Positions 7,726-14,216 are shown, numbered from the stretch's first letter. The stretch is 22,912 bases of DNA from Bacillota bacterium (GCA_023424235.1 JAFAEB010000132.1:1-22912); one strand, 5' to 3'. Numbers and translations are program-made. The notes: generated by a model not told the origin, from the letters alone.

Positions 7726-7800
7726 TCGAGGCGACGGGATTCGAACCCACGACCTCTGCGTCCCTAACACAGCGCTCTAGCCAAGCTGAGCCACGCCTCG
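7726..7800 (-). tRNA. tRNA-Pro (anticodon AGG)
   Basis: A complete 75-base cloverleaf on the minus strand. The acceptor stem CGAGGCG pairs with CGCCTCG (C1-G72, discriminator A73, both usual for bacterial tRNA-Pro). The D stem is GCTC/GAGC, the anticodon stem CTGTG/CGCAG with loop TTAGGGA, and the T arm GTGGG-TTCGAAT-CCCGT. The anticodon at positions 34-36 is therefore AGG, followed by G37 as in all tRNA-Pro. CCA is not encoded. Upstream on the same strand is a promoter with TTGATT (7867-7862), a 17-base spacer and TATTAT (7844-7839). A genomic A34 is uncommon in bacteria outside tRNA-Arg(ACG). No clear terminator was found downstream. Confidence 0.93.
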
Positions 7801-7838
7801 ACGAACTATGAATTCTGTATTGTTTTCACAGTATTTAT

Positions 7839-7867
7839 ATAATATAATATTTTATAATTAAAATCAA
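7839..7867 (-). promoter_or_regulatory. Promoter of tRNA-Pro
   Basis: On the minus strand, TTGATT at 7867-7862, 17 bases, then TATTAT at 7844-7839. The transcript would start about 32 bases before the tRNA 5' end. Confidence 0.6.
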
Positions 7868-7983
7868 GTAAAAAAACCTCTTTAATAGCATATTATGGAT
7901 AAACACTATTATTCATTTACTTATTTCCATTAATATAAAAGTGGATATTATTACAAATAATTATGTATACTATCCTAATATAC

Positions 7984-8012
7984 TTGAACTTCTTAGTAAA
8001 TATTGTTATGAT
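7984..8012 (+). promoter_or_regulatory. Promoter of the zinc-ribbon/DUF2085 pair
   Basis: TTGAAC at 7984-7989 and TATGAT at 8007-8012 with a 17-base spacer, 48 bases before the ATG of the zinc-ribbon gene. Confidence 0.6.
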
Positions 8013-8059
8013 TAATTTATTATCAATTAAAAGAAAAATACCTTATAGGAGGCTACTAT

Positions 8060-8272
8060 ATGAGATGTCCTTCTTGTCAGTCTGAAAACTGTCAAATTGT
8101 TGAAGAATACGAATCCCATCAAAAAGGCTTTGGCTTTTTTAAAGGTTGCTGCGGATACCTAATACTTGGACCAATTGGTTGGTTATGTGGTTTATGTGGC
8201 ATGGGAAAAGGTTATACTACTAAAAAAGCCTTTTGGGTTTGCAATCATTGTGGGAGAAAGTTTAGAGTATAG
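8060..8272 (+). CDS. 70-aa zinc-ribbon protein with a Gly/Cys-rich hydrophobic centre
   Basis: Function unknown. The protein is a split zinc ribbon: the first knuckle is CPSC (C3, C6) near the N terminus and the second is CNHC (C61, C64) near the C terminus. Between them lies a hydrophobic stretch (about 26-48, FFKGCCGYLILGPIGWLCGLCG) rich in Gly and with four more Cys (C30, C31, C43, C46). This could be a membrane-associated hairpin or a second metal site. AGGAGG stands seven bases before the ATG, after a good sigma-A promoter. The stop is three bases before the ATG of the next gene, and the two products are probably translated together and may act together at the membrane. Confidence 0.8.
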   Translation: MRCPSCQSENCQIVEEYESHQKGFGFFKGCCGYLILGPIGWLCGLCGMGKGYTTKKAFWVCNHCGRKFRV

Positions 8273-8275
8273 CTT

Positions 8276-8656
8276 ATGAAAAATTTAAAGTTACAATATA
8301 AAAAGGATCCTTATACTATTTGGAAATGGTTTATGAAACTAGGTGAACATTCTGGCTGCCATCAGCTACCGGAACGTAGCTTTTATTTTCATGGTTATCA
8401 ACTACCAGTTTGTGCTAGATGTAGCGGTGCAATCCTAGGATATATCATTGCCATACCTGCTTTTTTTCTGTTAGGTTTCTATTGGATCTTTTCTGTTTTA
8501 TGTTTAATACCAATGACCCTAGATTGGTTCATACAATTATTTAAGATTAAAGAATCAAATAATACAAGAAGATTAATAACTGGTATCCTCGGAGGTTATG
8601 GAATCTTATCCATTCAGCTATATTTATTTAAAACAATATTTCTAAAGCTAAGATAA
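8276..8656 (+). CDS. DUF2085 family membrane protein
   Basis: A 126-aa predicted integral membrane protein of the DUF2085 family, whose function is unknown. The family signature is plain: GCHQLPERSFYFHGYQLPVC at 27-46 (in one run), continuing ARCSGAILGY, giving conserved C28-H29, R34-S35-F36 and C46/C49. Cys and His in this arrangement suggest metal or redox chemistry at the membrane face. Three hydrophobic segments follow at about 51-70, 72-90 and 102-121. The start ATG is three bases after the stop of the zinc-ribbon gene; there is no strong ribosome binding site immediately before it, so translation is probably coupled. The pairing of two Cys-rich small proteins is notable. Confidence 0.88.
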   Translation: MKNLKLQYKKDPYTIWKWFMKLGEHSGCHQLPERSFYFHGYQLPVCARCSGAILGYIIAIPAFFLLGFYWIFSVLCLIPMTLDWFIQLFKIKESNNTRRLITGILGGYGILSIQLYLFKTIFLKLR

Positions 8657-8743
8657 GGTGAATCTATGTGGGTTGAATTATATTATAAGTAAAAATCATA
8701 GGAAGTTTAACTGGAATAAACTCTACATTAAAAATTAATAGAG

Positions 8744-8764
8744 CTGTTCTAATTTAGAGAACAG
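8744..8764 (+). terminator. Hairpin between DUF2085 gene and sigH
   Basis: CTGTTCT (8744-8750) and AGAACAG (8758-8764) form a perfect 7-bp stem with a 7-base loop. The following sequence has only a loose T-rich run (TTGTTTTA) after eight bases, so it is a weak terminator at best; it may instead be a leader element of sigH. Confidence 0.35.
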
Positions 8765-8808
8765 TAGAGATTGTTTTATACCATGTATTCTAAGAGGGAG
8801 GGTGAAAT

Positions 8809-9447
8809 ATGAACATATTAGATGAAAAATTAGATGCTTTATCGGATGAGGATATTATCACCCTAATTCAATCCAAAGAACTAGATGCTATGGATTATAT
8901 GCTTAATCGCTATAAACATTTAGTACGAAAAAAAGCGAAAGCATTGTATTTAATTGGCGGAGATAAGGATGATTTAATTCAAGAGGGAATGATTGGACTT
9001 TATAAAGCAATCAGAGATTTTAATCCTCAAAAAGATAATTCCTTTTATAACTTTGCTGACCTTTGTATCTCAAGGCAAATCTACACTGCCATTAAGTCTT
9101 CAAATCGTAAGAAGAACTTACCTTTAAATACATATGTTTCCTTATACACACCTGCATATAGTGATAGTTTTGATATTGACGAAAAAGAGCCATTAATTGA
9201 TTTAATGTATGAGAAAAAAATCCCCAACCCTGAGGAATTAATTCTTGACAAAGAACGTACAAGTATGTTAGAATATGAACTCGTAAGACGTCTTAGTTCC
9301 TTCGAAAAAATCGTATTAGATTTATATTTAGAGGACTATACTTATATCCAGATTGCTCATAAGTTAGGTAAGGAACCTAAATCAATCGATAACGCCTTAC
9401 AACGTATTAAGTCCAAATTAAATAAGGTACTTAAGAAAATTTATTAA
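8809..9447 (+). CDS. sigH: RNA polymerase sigma factor SigH (Spo0H)
   Basis: Alternative sigma-70 factor that in spore-forming Firmicutes directs transcription at the transition to stationary phase and at the onset of sporulation. The 212-aa product has region 2 with DDLIQEGMIGLYKAIRDFNP (about 53-72; the core-binding and -10-recognition helix), LCISRQIYTAIK following, and region 4 with SFEKIVLDLYLEDYTYIQIA and the recognition helix KSIDNALQRIKSKL near the end. These blocks closely match B. subtilis SigH as I know it. GGAGG stands seven bases before the ATG. Unlike in many relatives, it is not followed by rpmG-secE-nusG here; a tRNA-Thr gene begins three bases after the stop and a terminator follows. 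Confidence 0.93.
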   Translation: MNILDEKLDALSDEDIITLIQSKELDAMDYMLNRYKHLVRKKAKALYLIGGDKDDLIQEGMIGLYKAIRDFNPQKDNSFYNFADLCISRQIYTAIKSSNRKKNLPLNTYVSLYTPAYSDSFDIDEKEPLIDLMYEKKIPNPEELILDKERTSMLEYELVRRLSSFEKIVLDLYLEDYTYIQIAHKLGKEPKSIDNALQRIKSKLNKVLKKIY

Positions 9448-9450
9448 AAT

Positions 9451-9523
9451 GCTGCTGTAGCTCAGTCGGTAGAGCGCAACATTGGTAGTGTTGAGGTCAC
9501 GGGTTCGATTCCCGTCAGTAGCT
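9451..9523 (+). tRNA. tRNA-Thr (anticodon GGT)
   Basis: A 73-base cloverleaf: acceptor GCTGCTG/CAGTAGC with one G-U pair, D stem GCTC/GAGC, anticodon stem CAACA/TGTTG with loop TTGGTAG (anticodon GGT, Thr ACC/ACU), T arm ACGGG-TTCGATT-CCCGT, discriminator T. CCA is not encoded. It begins three bases after the sigH stop and no promoter fits in between, so it is probably processed from the sigH transcript. Confidence 0.95.
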
Positions 9524-9524
9524 T

Positions 9525-9552
9525 AAAAGGTACTCCTATGAGTACCTTTTTT
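9525..9552 (+). terminator. Terminator of sigH-tRNA-Thr
   Basis: GGTACTC (9529-9535), loop CTAT, GAGTACC (9540-9546), then six T. The left side begins with AAAA, so leftward transcripts could also stop here. Confidence 0.92.
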
Positions 9553-9611
9553 ATTTATGTGAATTTTCTAAACACTCCTTCTTATAAAGAGGTAAGGACC
9601 AATTTGCCTAT

Positions 9612-9663
9612 TTGTTATAGAGTTGAGTTAAGCTATAATATGCTGTCAGATACAATGTGTCTA
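9612..9663. promoter_or_regulatory. Overlapping divergent promoter pair
   Basis: Rightward: TTGTTA (9612-9617), 16 bases, TATAAT (9634-9639). Leftward: TAGACA (9663-9658), 17 bases, TATTAT (9640-9635). The two -10 elements share the sequence TATAATA and cannot be used at the same time. No protein gene starts on either side, so any products would be small RNAs: leftward to the terminator at 9525, rightward towards the hairpins at 9777-9904. Confidence 0.4.
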
Positions 9664-9850
9664 TACAAGAATGTTCAACTGCTTGTTTATTCACGGTTTA
9701 TTTTTTAATTGTTCACAAATTCTTAAAATTTCCTACAAACTATGTACATATATGGACGTTATAATAAACTTAGATTCAAGGTTCCCCACCTTGTTAAAAT
9801 AATTTTTCATAAATAAGCCAGTAGCTATAACTACTGGCACTCCTCTTTTT
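9646..9850 (+). ncRNA. Candidate small RNA region
   Basis: No ORF with a ribosome binding site is seen. After the rightward promoter come three hairpins: AGATAC/GTGTCT near 9649-9663, CAAGGT/ACCTTG (9777-9793) and GCCAGTAG/CTACTGGC (9817-9838), the last followed after six bases by TTTTT. This is compatible with a small RNA that ends near 9850, or at the strong terminator at 9867-9910. It is an inference from structure only. Confidence 0.25.
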
Positions 9851-9866
9851 ATAATAAATATAAAAT

Positions 9867-9910
9867 AAAAACACCTAAATTAGAAAAATAATTTAGGTGT
9901 TTTTATTTTT
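9867..9910. terminator. Strong bidirectional terminator
   Basis: A perfect 16-bp stem (9867-9882 with 9889-9904), loop GAAAAA, with T-rich tails outside both arms depending on the strand. It would end leftward transcripts from the 28-aa peptide gene and rightward ones from the 9646 region. Confidence 0.93.
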
Positions 9911-9978
9911 TAATCCTATTTTTTAGCTAACTTCTAAGTAATAAATTTCGACTGATAATAATCCTGATGAAATAATCA

Positions 9979-10065
9979 CTAATTGGCTTGCTCTTTATTA
10001 CTTGTGTCCATTTTATCAATTAATGTTATTAAAATTAATAGTAACGCACCTATTATCACATCCAT
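9979..10065 (-). CDS. 28-aa hydrophobic peptide, possible type I toxin or small membrane peptide
   Basis: A very short gene not recognised from any named family. The peptide begins MDVIIGALLLILITLIDKMD and ends TSNKEQAN: one membrane-spanning helix with a single early Asp, then a short charged tail (net about -1). The ribosome binding site GAGGTGATT is strong and five bases from the ATG, which argues that it is translated. That site lies in a stable hairpin (10069-10091). Downstream is a strong terminator at 9867-9910. Type I toxins have this size and layout, but most carry a positively charged tail, so a small regulatory membrane peptide is equally possible. It lies 60 bases after rlmB in the same direction and might be read from that transcript. 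Confidence 0.6.
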   Translation of the reverse strand: MDVIIGALLLILITLIDKMDTSNKEQAN

Positions 10066-10068
10066 GTA

Positions 10069-10091
10069 ATCACCTCATAAATGAGTATGAT
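10069..10091 (-). promoter_or_regulatory. Hairpin that masks the ribosome binding site of the 28-aa peptide
   Basis: On the minus strand ATCAT-A-CTCA pairs with TGAG-GTGAT around the loop TTTA: nine base pairs with one bulged A and one G-U pair. The right arm contains the whole GAGGTGAT Shine-Dalgarno. A translation-blocking structure of this kind is typical of type I toxin mRNAs. Confidence 0.55.
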
Positions 10092-10125
10092 CCATGACGC
10101 TATCTTTTAAACATATTTTTAGTAA

Positions 10126-10866
10126 TTAGGATAATCTTTGTCTTACAATTTCATAAGATAGAATTCCCATTGCAACAGAGGCATTTAAGGAATCAATATT
10201 ACCAAACATCGGTATCTTAGCTACAAAGTCACATTTTTCTTTCACTAATCGGCCAACACCTTCTCCTTCGCTACCAATTACTAAACCAATTGGTCCTTTA
10301 AGGTCAAGTTTATACATGGATTCACCATCCATATCAGCACATACAAACCAAAGTCCTTTTTCCTTTAGTTCTTCTATGGTCGTTGCTAAATTAGTAACCT
10401 TTGCAACTGGTGTATAATTAACTGCACCAGCAGAGGTTTTTACTGCAGTTGCAGTAAGTCCAACCGCTCTACGTTTAGGTATAATAATTCCATGAGCACC
10501 TGCTTGGTTAGCAGTACGAATAATCGCACCAAGATTATGTGGATCTTCTATGTTATCTAATAAGATAATAAAAGGGGCTTCGCCTTTTTCTTCCGCAATT
10601 TTTAGAATATCTTCTACTTCTGCATACTCATAGGCTGCTGCGTAGGCAATTACACCTTGATGTTTTCCAGTATCAGATAATTGATCCAATCTTTCTTTTT
10701 TGACAAAGGTAATAATGGTATCACCTTTTTTAGCTTCTCTTAGTATTGATTTGATTGGACCATCTTGGCAACCATCTAACACAAATAACCTATCAATGGT
10801 TTTTCCTGCGCGAAAAGCTTCCATTACTGGATTACGCCCTTCTATTGTAAATTCTTCATATCTCAT
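10126..10866 (-). CDS. rlmB: 23S rRNA 2'-O-methyltransferase RlmB-like (SpoU/TrmH family)
   Basis: SPOUT-class methyltransferase that transfers a methyl group from S-adenosylmethionine to a ribose 2'-OH, probably in 23S rRNA (G2251 in E. coli numbering). The 246-aa protein has an N-terminal substrate-binding domain beginning EGRNPVMEAF (9-18), and the knotted catalytic domain with motif 1 NIEDPHNLGAIIRTA (105-119), motif 2 GLVIGSEGEGV (194-204) and motif 3 IPMFGNIDSLNASVA (218-232). Those are the residues that form the SAM pocket and catalytic Arg/Asn. The ATG is preceded by GGAG seven bases upstream. It is the last gene of the cysE-cysS-mrnC-rlmB series, a conserved order in Firmicutes, though a 300-base repeat-bearing gap separates it from mrnC. 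Confidence 0.94.
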   Translation of the reverse strand: MRYEEFTIEGRNPVMEAFRAGKTIDRLFVLDGCQDGPIKSILREAKKGDTIITFVKKERLDQLSDTGKHQGVIAYAAAYEYAEVEDILKIAEEKGEAPFIILLDNIEDPHNLGAIIRTANQAGAHGIIIPKRRAVGLTATAVKTSAGAVNYTPVAKVTNLATTIEELKEKGLWFVCADMDGESMYKLDLKGPIGLVIGSEGEGVGRLVKEKCDFVAKIPMFGNIDSLNASVAMGILSYEIVRQRLS

Positions 10867-10998
10867 ATATTACTCCATTCTTATTTACATTTGTACCTAA
10901 TTTAACTAGGTGCTTTTGTGAACTAAACTATTAACTATTCCATACAATAATTAATCGAATCATTTATTATTATTTCAAACAACCTATATTCATAATTT

Positions 10999-11178
10999 TT
11001 TACTAGCCTAAAAATAATGCTTTATTCATAATTGTTTACTAGACTAAAATTTAATGCATTATTCTAATTGTTTACTAATCTAGAATTTAATGCTTCATTC
11101 TAATTGTTTACTAATCTAAAATTTAATGCTTCATTCTAATTGTTTACTAATCTAGAATTTAATGCTTTATTCTAATTA
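10999..11178. repeat. Five-copy 36-bp tandem repeat (minisatellite)
   Basis: Five contiguous 36-bp units begin at 10999, 11035, 11071, 11107 and 11143, each starting TTTACTA and ending TAATTG or TAATTA. Units 3 to 5 are almost identical (one or two changes), while units 1 and 2 are more diverged, which suggests growth from the mrnC side. The last unit overlaps the final seven bases of mrnC, including its stop codon. Partial similarity continues just before unit 1 (TATTCATAATTT). There are no spacers, so it is not CRISPR. It fills the mrnC-rlmB gap. Confidence 0.95.
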
Positions 11179-11693
11179 TTTTGATTATGATTTAGACCAT
11201 AATGAATTAATTCTAATATTCGATTAAACTTATTATCTAAATACAAATACCCTATTAAGGCCTCAAATCCAGTTGCAATTCGATATTCTGTAATACTTGC
11301 ATTCTTAGCTGAAGTAAAGGATTTAGCATTGCGACCTCTTTTATAGATACTAAGTTCCTCTTCCGTAAGTATTACCTCAATGGTATGAAATATCTCCATC
11401 TGTGCAGGGGCTTTCACCAAATTACTCACCTTTTTATGCAGCTTATTAACAGGTGCATTCCCTTGTTCTACTACTACAGTACGTATGATCAAATCATAAA
11501 CGACATCACCAATAAATGCAAGAGTTAGTGGAGAATAGCTTCTAACATCGGTATTGGGTAAATTCATTTGGGTTTTTATAGTTTTAATTAATTCTATTTC
11601 ATCTAATTTATTGTTCTCTAAATCATTATTCTCTAGTTTATTGTTCTCTAAATTATTGTTTTCTAAATTGTTATTCTCTAAACTCTTTTCCAT
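11172..11693 (-). CDS. mrnC: Mini-ribonuclease III (Mini-III) with pentapeptide-repeat N-terminal extension
   Basis: Dimeric RNase III-like enzyme without a double-stranded RNA-binding domain; in B. subtilis it matures 23S rRNA ends. The catalytic domain spans about 44-170 of 173 aa: PLTLAFIGDVVYDLIIR holds the metal-binding D63, and TGFEALIGYLYL holds E144. Residues 5-29 before it are five tandem copies of LENN[N/K/D], coded by a 15-bp repeat, followed by a LDEIELIK linker. Most Mini-III proteins start directly at the catalytic domain, so the extension is unusual. The start ATG at 11693 follows AAGGAG closely and overlaps the cysS 3' end by 16 bases, so translation is coupled. Removing the repeat would leave a normal enzyme. 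Confidence 0.92.
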   Translation of the reverse strand: MEKSLENNNLENNNLENNKLENNDLENNKLDEIELIKTIKTQMNLPNTDVRSYSPLTLAFIGDVVYDLIIRTVVVEQGNAPVNKLHKKVSNLVKAPAQMEIFHTIEVILTEEELSIYKRGRNAKSFTSAKNASITEYRIATGFEALIGYLYLDNKFNRILELIHYGLNHNQNN

Positions 11694-13075
11694 CGTACTC
11701 CTTCTCTGGTGTCTTCTAGAACAATTCCTTTATCAAGTAAAAGATTTCGTATTTCATCTGCCTTTTTAAAATCTTTGCTCTTTCTTGCATTTTGTCTATC
11801 TTCGATTAATTGTTCAATCTCATCGTCTAATAATTCTTCTTTCTTAACAGCCATAATTCCTAGAATATTGGATAATGTAATAATTTCATTTAATACCTCT
11901 TCAATTACTTCTTTTGAATTATCAGAAGTTAATTTAGAGTTTGCTATCTTTACTATTTCAAATATAGCCGCTATTCCATCTGCTGTATTAAAATCATCAT
12001 CCATAGAGGCTTCAAATTTTTGATGTAGTGCTTTAACTTCTTCTAAAATACTCTTCTCTTCTTCTGTTATTGCTAAAACTTCAGAAGCTTCTTTAATAAA
12101 GGATAGATTATAAGTAGCTGTTTGAATACGCTCCAAACTATTCTTTGCTGCTTCCATAAGATCTCTACTAAAATTAATTGGACTTCTATAATGTGCATTT
12201 AACATAAAGAAGCGTAGTACAGATAGAGGATATTGCTCACCGATTTCTCTTACCGTAAAGAAGTTACCATCTGACTTAGACATTTTTTTATTATCAATAT
12301 TAAGGAAGGCATTATGCATCCAATACTTTGCAAATTCCTTCCCATTGCAGCATTCGCTTTGGGCAATTTCATTCTCATGATGTGGGAATACAAGGTCTTC
12401 CCCACCTGCATGGATATCGATTTGCTCCCCTAAATAACGTTTACTCATAACGGAACACTCAATATGCCAGCCTGGTCTACCATCACTCCAAGGTGAAGTC
12501 CAATATGGTTCCCCTTCTTTTTTCGGCTTCCATAAAACAAAGTCCATTGGATCTTCCTTTTCATCACTAACTGCAATACGTATCCCTGCTTCTAAATCAT
12601 CAATATTCTTTTTGGATAACTTACCATATTCATCAAAGCTTCTTGTTCTAAAATAAACGGTACCATTTTTTTCGTAAGCATGACCTTTTTCAATTAAATC
12701 AGTAATCATCTCAATCATACCATCGATTTCTTCCGTAGCTTTTGGATTGCTTGTAGCCGGTTTTACATTTAATTCTCCTAGGTCCTTACGGAATTCATTG
12801 ATAAAGCGTTCTGATATTTCAGTGGCACTAACACCTTCTTCATTGGCACGTTTAATGATTTTATCATCTACATCCGTAAAGTTTGATACAAAATTCACTT
12901 CATATCCCTTATACTCTAAATATCTTCTTACTGTGTCAAAGACTATAACAGGTCTCGCATTTCCAATATGAATGTAGTTATAAACAGTTGGCCCACATAC
13001 ATACATTCGTACTTTTCCTTCTTCTAAAGGAATAAACTCTTCCTTCTTTTTAGTTAACGTATTATATATTTTCAT
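11678..13075 (-). CDS. cysS: Cysteinyl-tRNA synthetase
   Basis: Class I aminoacyl-tRNA synthetase that charges tRNA-Cys. The 465-aa monomeric enzyme has the HIGH-type motif HIGN (36-39), the zinc site that selects cysteine (C27, C207, H232, E236) and the KMSKS motif (264-268), followed by the DALR anticodon-binding region. The length is standard. AGGTG is five bases before the ATG. It follows cysE by about 117 bases and overlaps mrnC by 16 bases. The T-box leader upstream of cysE probably controls both cysteine synthesis and charging in response to uncharged tRNA-Cys. Confidence 0.97.
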   Translation of the reverse strand: MKIYNTLTKKKEEFIPLEEGKVRMYVCGPTVYNYIHIGNARPVIVFDTVRRYLEYKGYEVNFVSNFTDVDDKIIKRANEEGVSATEISERFINEFRKDLGELNVKPATSNPKATEEIDGMIEMITDLIEKGHAYEKNGTVYFRTRSFDEYGKLSKKNIDDLEAGIRIAVSDEKEDPMDFVLWKPKKEGEPYWTSPWSDGRPGWHIECSVMSKRYLGEQIDIHAGGEDLVFPHHENEIAQSECCNGKEFAKYWMHNAFLNIDNKKMSKSDGNFFTVREIGEQYPLSVLRFFMLNAHYRSPINFSRDLMEAAKNSLERIQTATYNLSFIKEASEVLAITEEEKSILEEVKALHQKFEASMDDDFNTADGIAAIFEIVKIANSKLTSDNSKEVIEEVLNEIITLSNILGIMAVKKEELLDDEIEQLIEDRQNARKSKDFKKADEIRNLLLDKGIVLEDTREGVRWKRV

Positions 13076-13192
13076 TATAACACCTGTACCTTTCCTCTAA
13101 TATATCTATTCGTAGTAGCTTAGCCTCTACTAAAGGGTAAGTCTTTCTAAATAATGCTGACCTCCCCTTATTTTGTTAAGTTATACTGTAAA

Positions 13193-13849
13193 TTATTTTG
13201 ATAAAACGTTCTTAATAATTTTTTCAAGTTCTTCACGAAGCTTTCGATTCTCTTCTTGAAGTTTTAGTAGGTCAGTTTGAACTGGGTCTGGTAAATGAAC
13301 TTGATCCATATCGTCTCTAGGTATTTTTACATTATCCCTCTTTACTACTCTACCAGGAACACCCACAACCGTTGAGTTTGGTGGAATTTCACTTAATACC
13401 ACAGAACCAGCACCAATTTTAGAATTTTCACCTACGGTAAAAGAACCAAGTATTTTTGCCCCCGCACTTATCATAACATTATTTCCAATGGTGGGATGTC
13501 TTTTACCTGTTTCTTTTCCAGTTCCTCCAAGGGTAACACCTTGATATAGAGTTACATTATCTCCAATAATTGCAGTTTCTCCAATTACTACACCATGACC
13601 GTGATCAATGAAGAGACCTTTACCAATGGTTGCGCCAGGATGAATTTCAATACCAGTTTTTCTTACGGTTCTTTGGGAATACCATCTTGCCAAGAAATAA
13701 TGTTTCTTTAAATATAACTTATGTGCAATACGATATCTTATAATCGCTTTAAAACTTGGATATAAAAACACTTCAAGATTCGTCTTTATCGCTGGATCTC
13801 TTTCTCTTATGATTCTCATTTCTTCTTTAATATATCCAATAATACCCAT
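13193..13849 (-). CDS. cysE: Serine O-acetyltransferase CysE
   Basis: Makes O-acetylserine from serine and acetyl-CoA, the first step of cysteine biosynthesis in the cytosol. The 218-aa protein has the N-terminal helical part (to about 60) and the left-handed beta-helix built of hexapeptide repeats (IHPGATIGKGLFIDHGHGVV, then IGETAIIGDNVTLYQGVTLG). The DHGHG and TLGGTGK...RHPTIG blocks hold the active-site His/Asp and the acetyl-CoA loop. The C terminus is a Lys/Glu-rich coiled tail (LLKLQEENRKLREELEKIIK) instead of the short Ile-ended tail that docks into CysK in enteric bacteria. GGAGG lies eight bases before the ATG. It is the first gene after the Cys T-box. Confidence 0.94.
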   Translation of the reverse strand: MGIIGYIKEEMRIIRERDPAIKTNLEVFLYPSFKAIIRYRIAHKLYLKKHYFLARWYSQRTVRKTGIEIHPGATIGKGLFIDHGHGVVIGETAIIGDNVTLYQGVTLGGTGKETGKRHPTIGNNVMISAGAKILGSFTVGENSKIGAGSVVLSEIPPNSTVVGVPGRVVKRDNVKIPRDDMDQVHLPDPVQTDLLKLQEENRKLREELEKIIKNVLSK

Positions 13850-13921
13850 GATTTCAACCTCCAGTTATTGAAATATGAACTTTTTTTGTTTTTATTTCAT
13901 AGGACCTAATTTTTTATGAAA

Positions 13922-14181
13922 TAAAAAAAACTTCGCCTCTCTATTAAGAGACGAAGTATATCCGCGGTTCCACTCTATTTTACATAGAACCGTACATTCT
14001 ATGTAATCTTTTGCGTAGGTAACGGTTACACCGGATTAAGCTAAGATACTTCTTCACTTAATCAGCTCCCAGATGCACTTCATTTCTATTCGGGTTAAGA
14101 ATGCTTTCAGCCGGTGACATTCTCTCTCTGATACCTTCCTACAAACTACTCTTCTGTTCATAGCTTTTATTCCATTTTGTT
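13922..14181 (-). promoter_or_regulatory. T-box riboswitch, Cys-specific (UGC specifier), for cysE-cysS
   Basis: Leader RNA that binds tRNA-Cys and lets transcription continue when the tRNA is uncharged. Visible parts: the Stem I AGAGAG and ACCGGC features near 14110-14135, the specifier codon TGC at 14077-14075 in the usual context GAAG-TGC-ATCTGGGAG, the T-box AGAGTGGAACCGCGGA at 13976-13961, and the terminator CTTCGTCTCT/AGAGGCGAAG (13956-13931) with eight or nine T. The variable base in TGGAACC is A, complementary to the U73 discriminator of tRNA-Cys, which supports the specificity independently of the specifier. Confidence 0.93.
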
Positions 14182-14187
14182 GATCTT

Positions 14188-14216
14188 ATTCTATGCAAAA
14201 TAAATGCAAATGTCAA
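14188..14216 (-). promoter_or_regulatory. Promoter of the cysE T-box operon
   Basis: On the minus strand TTGACA (14216-14211), 17 bases, TAGAAT (14193-14188). Transcription would begin near 14181. Confidence 0.85.

Noticed and set aside
8744..8764. LexA box upstream of sigH (GTTCT...AGAAC)
   Set aside because: The half-sites are in the wrong order (GTTC before GAAC); it is a hairpin, not an SOS box.
10999..11178. CRISPR array suggested by 36-bp repeat length
   Set aside because: The units follow each other without spacers and no cas gene is near; it is a simple tandem repeat.
11709..12023. 104-codon plus-strand ORF inside cysS
   Set aside because: Antisense to a conserved gene, no ribosome binding site, Ser-rich shadow composition.
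13085..13192. Separate regulatory RNA between cysE and cysS
   Set aside because: Only a 6-bp hairpin (TAGTAG/CTACTA) is seen, with no T-run or T-box motif.
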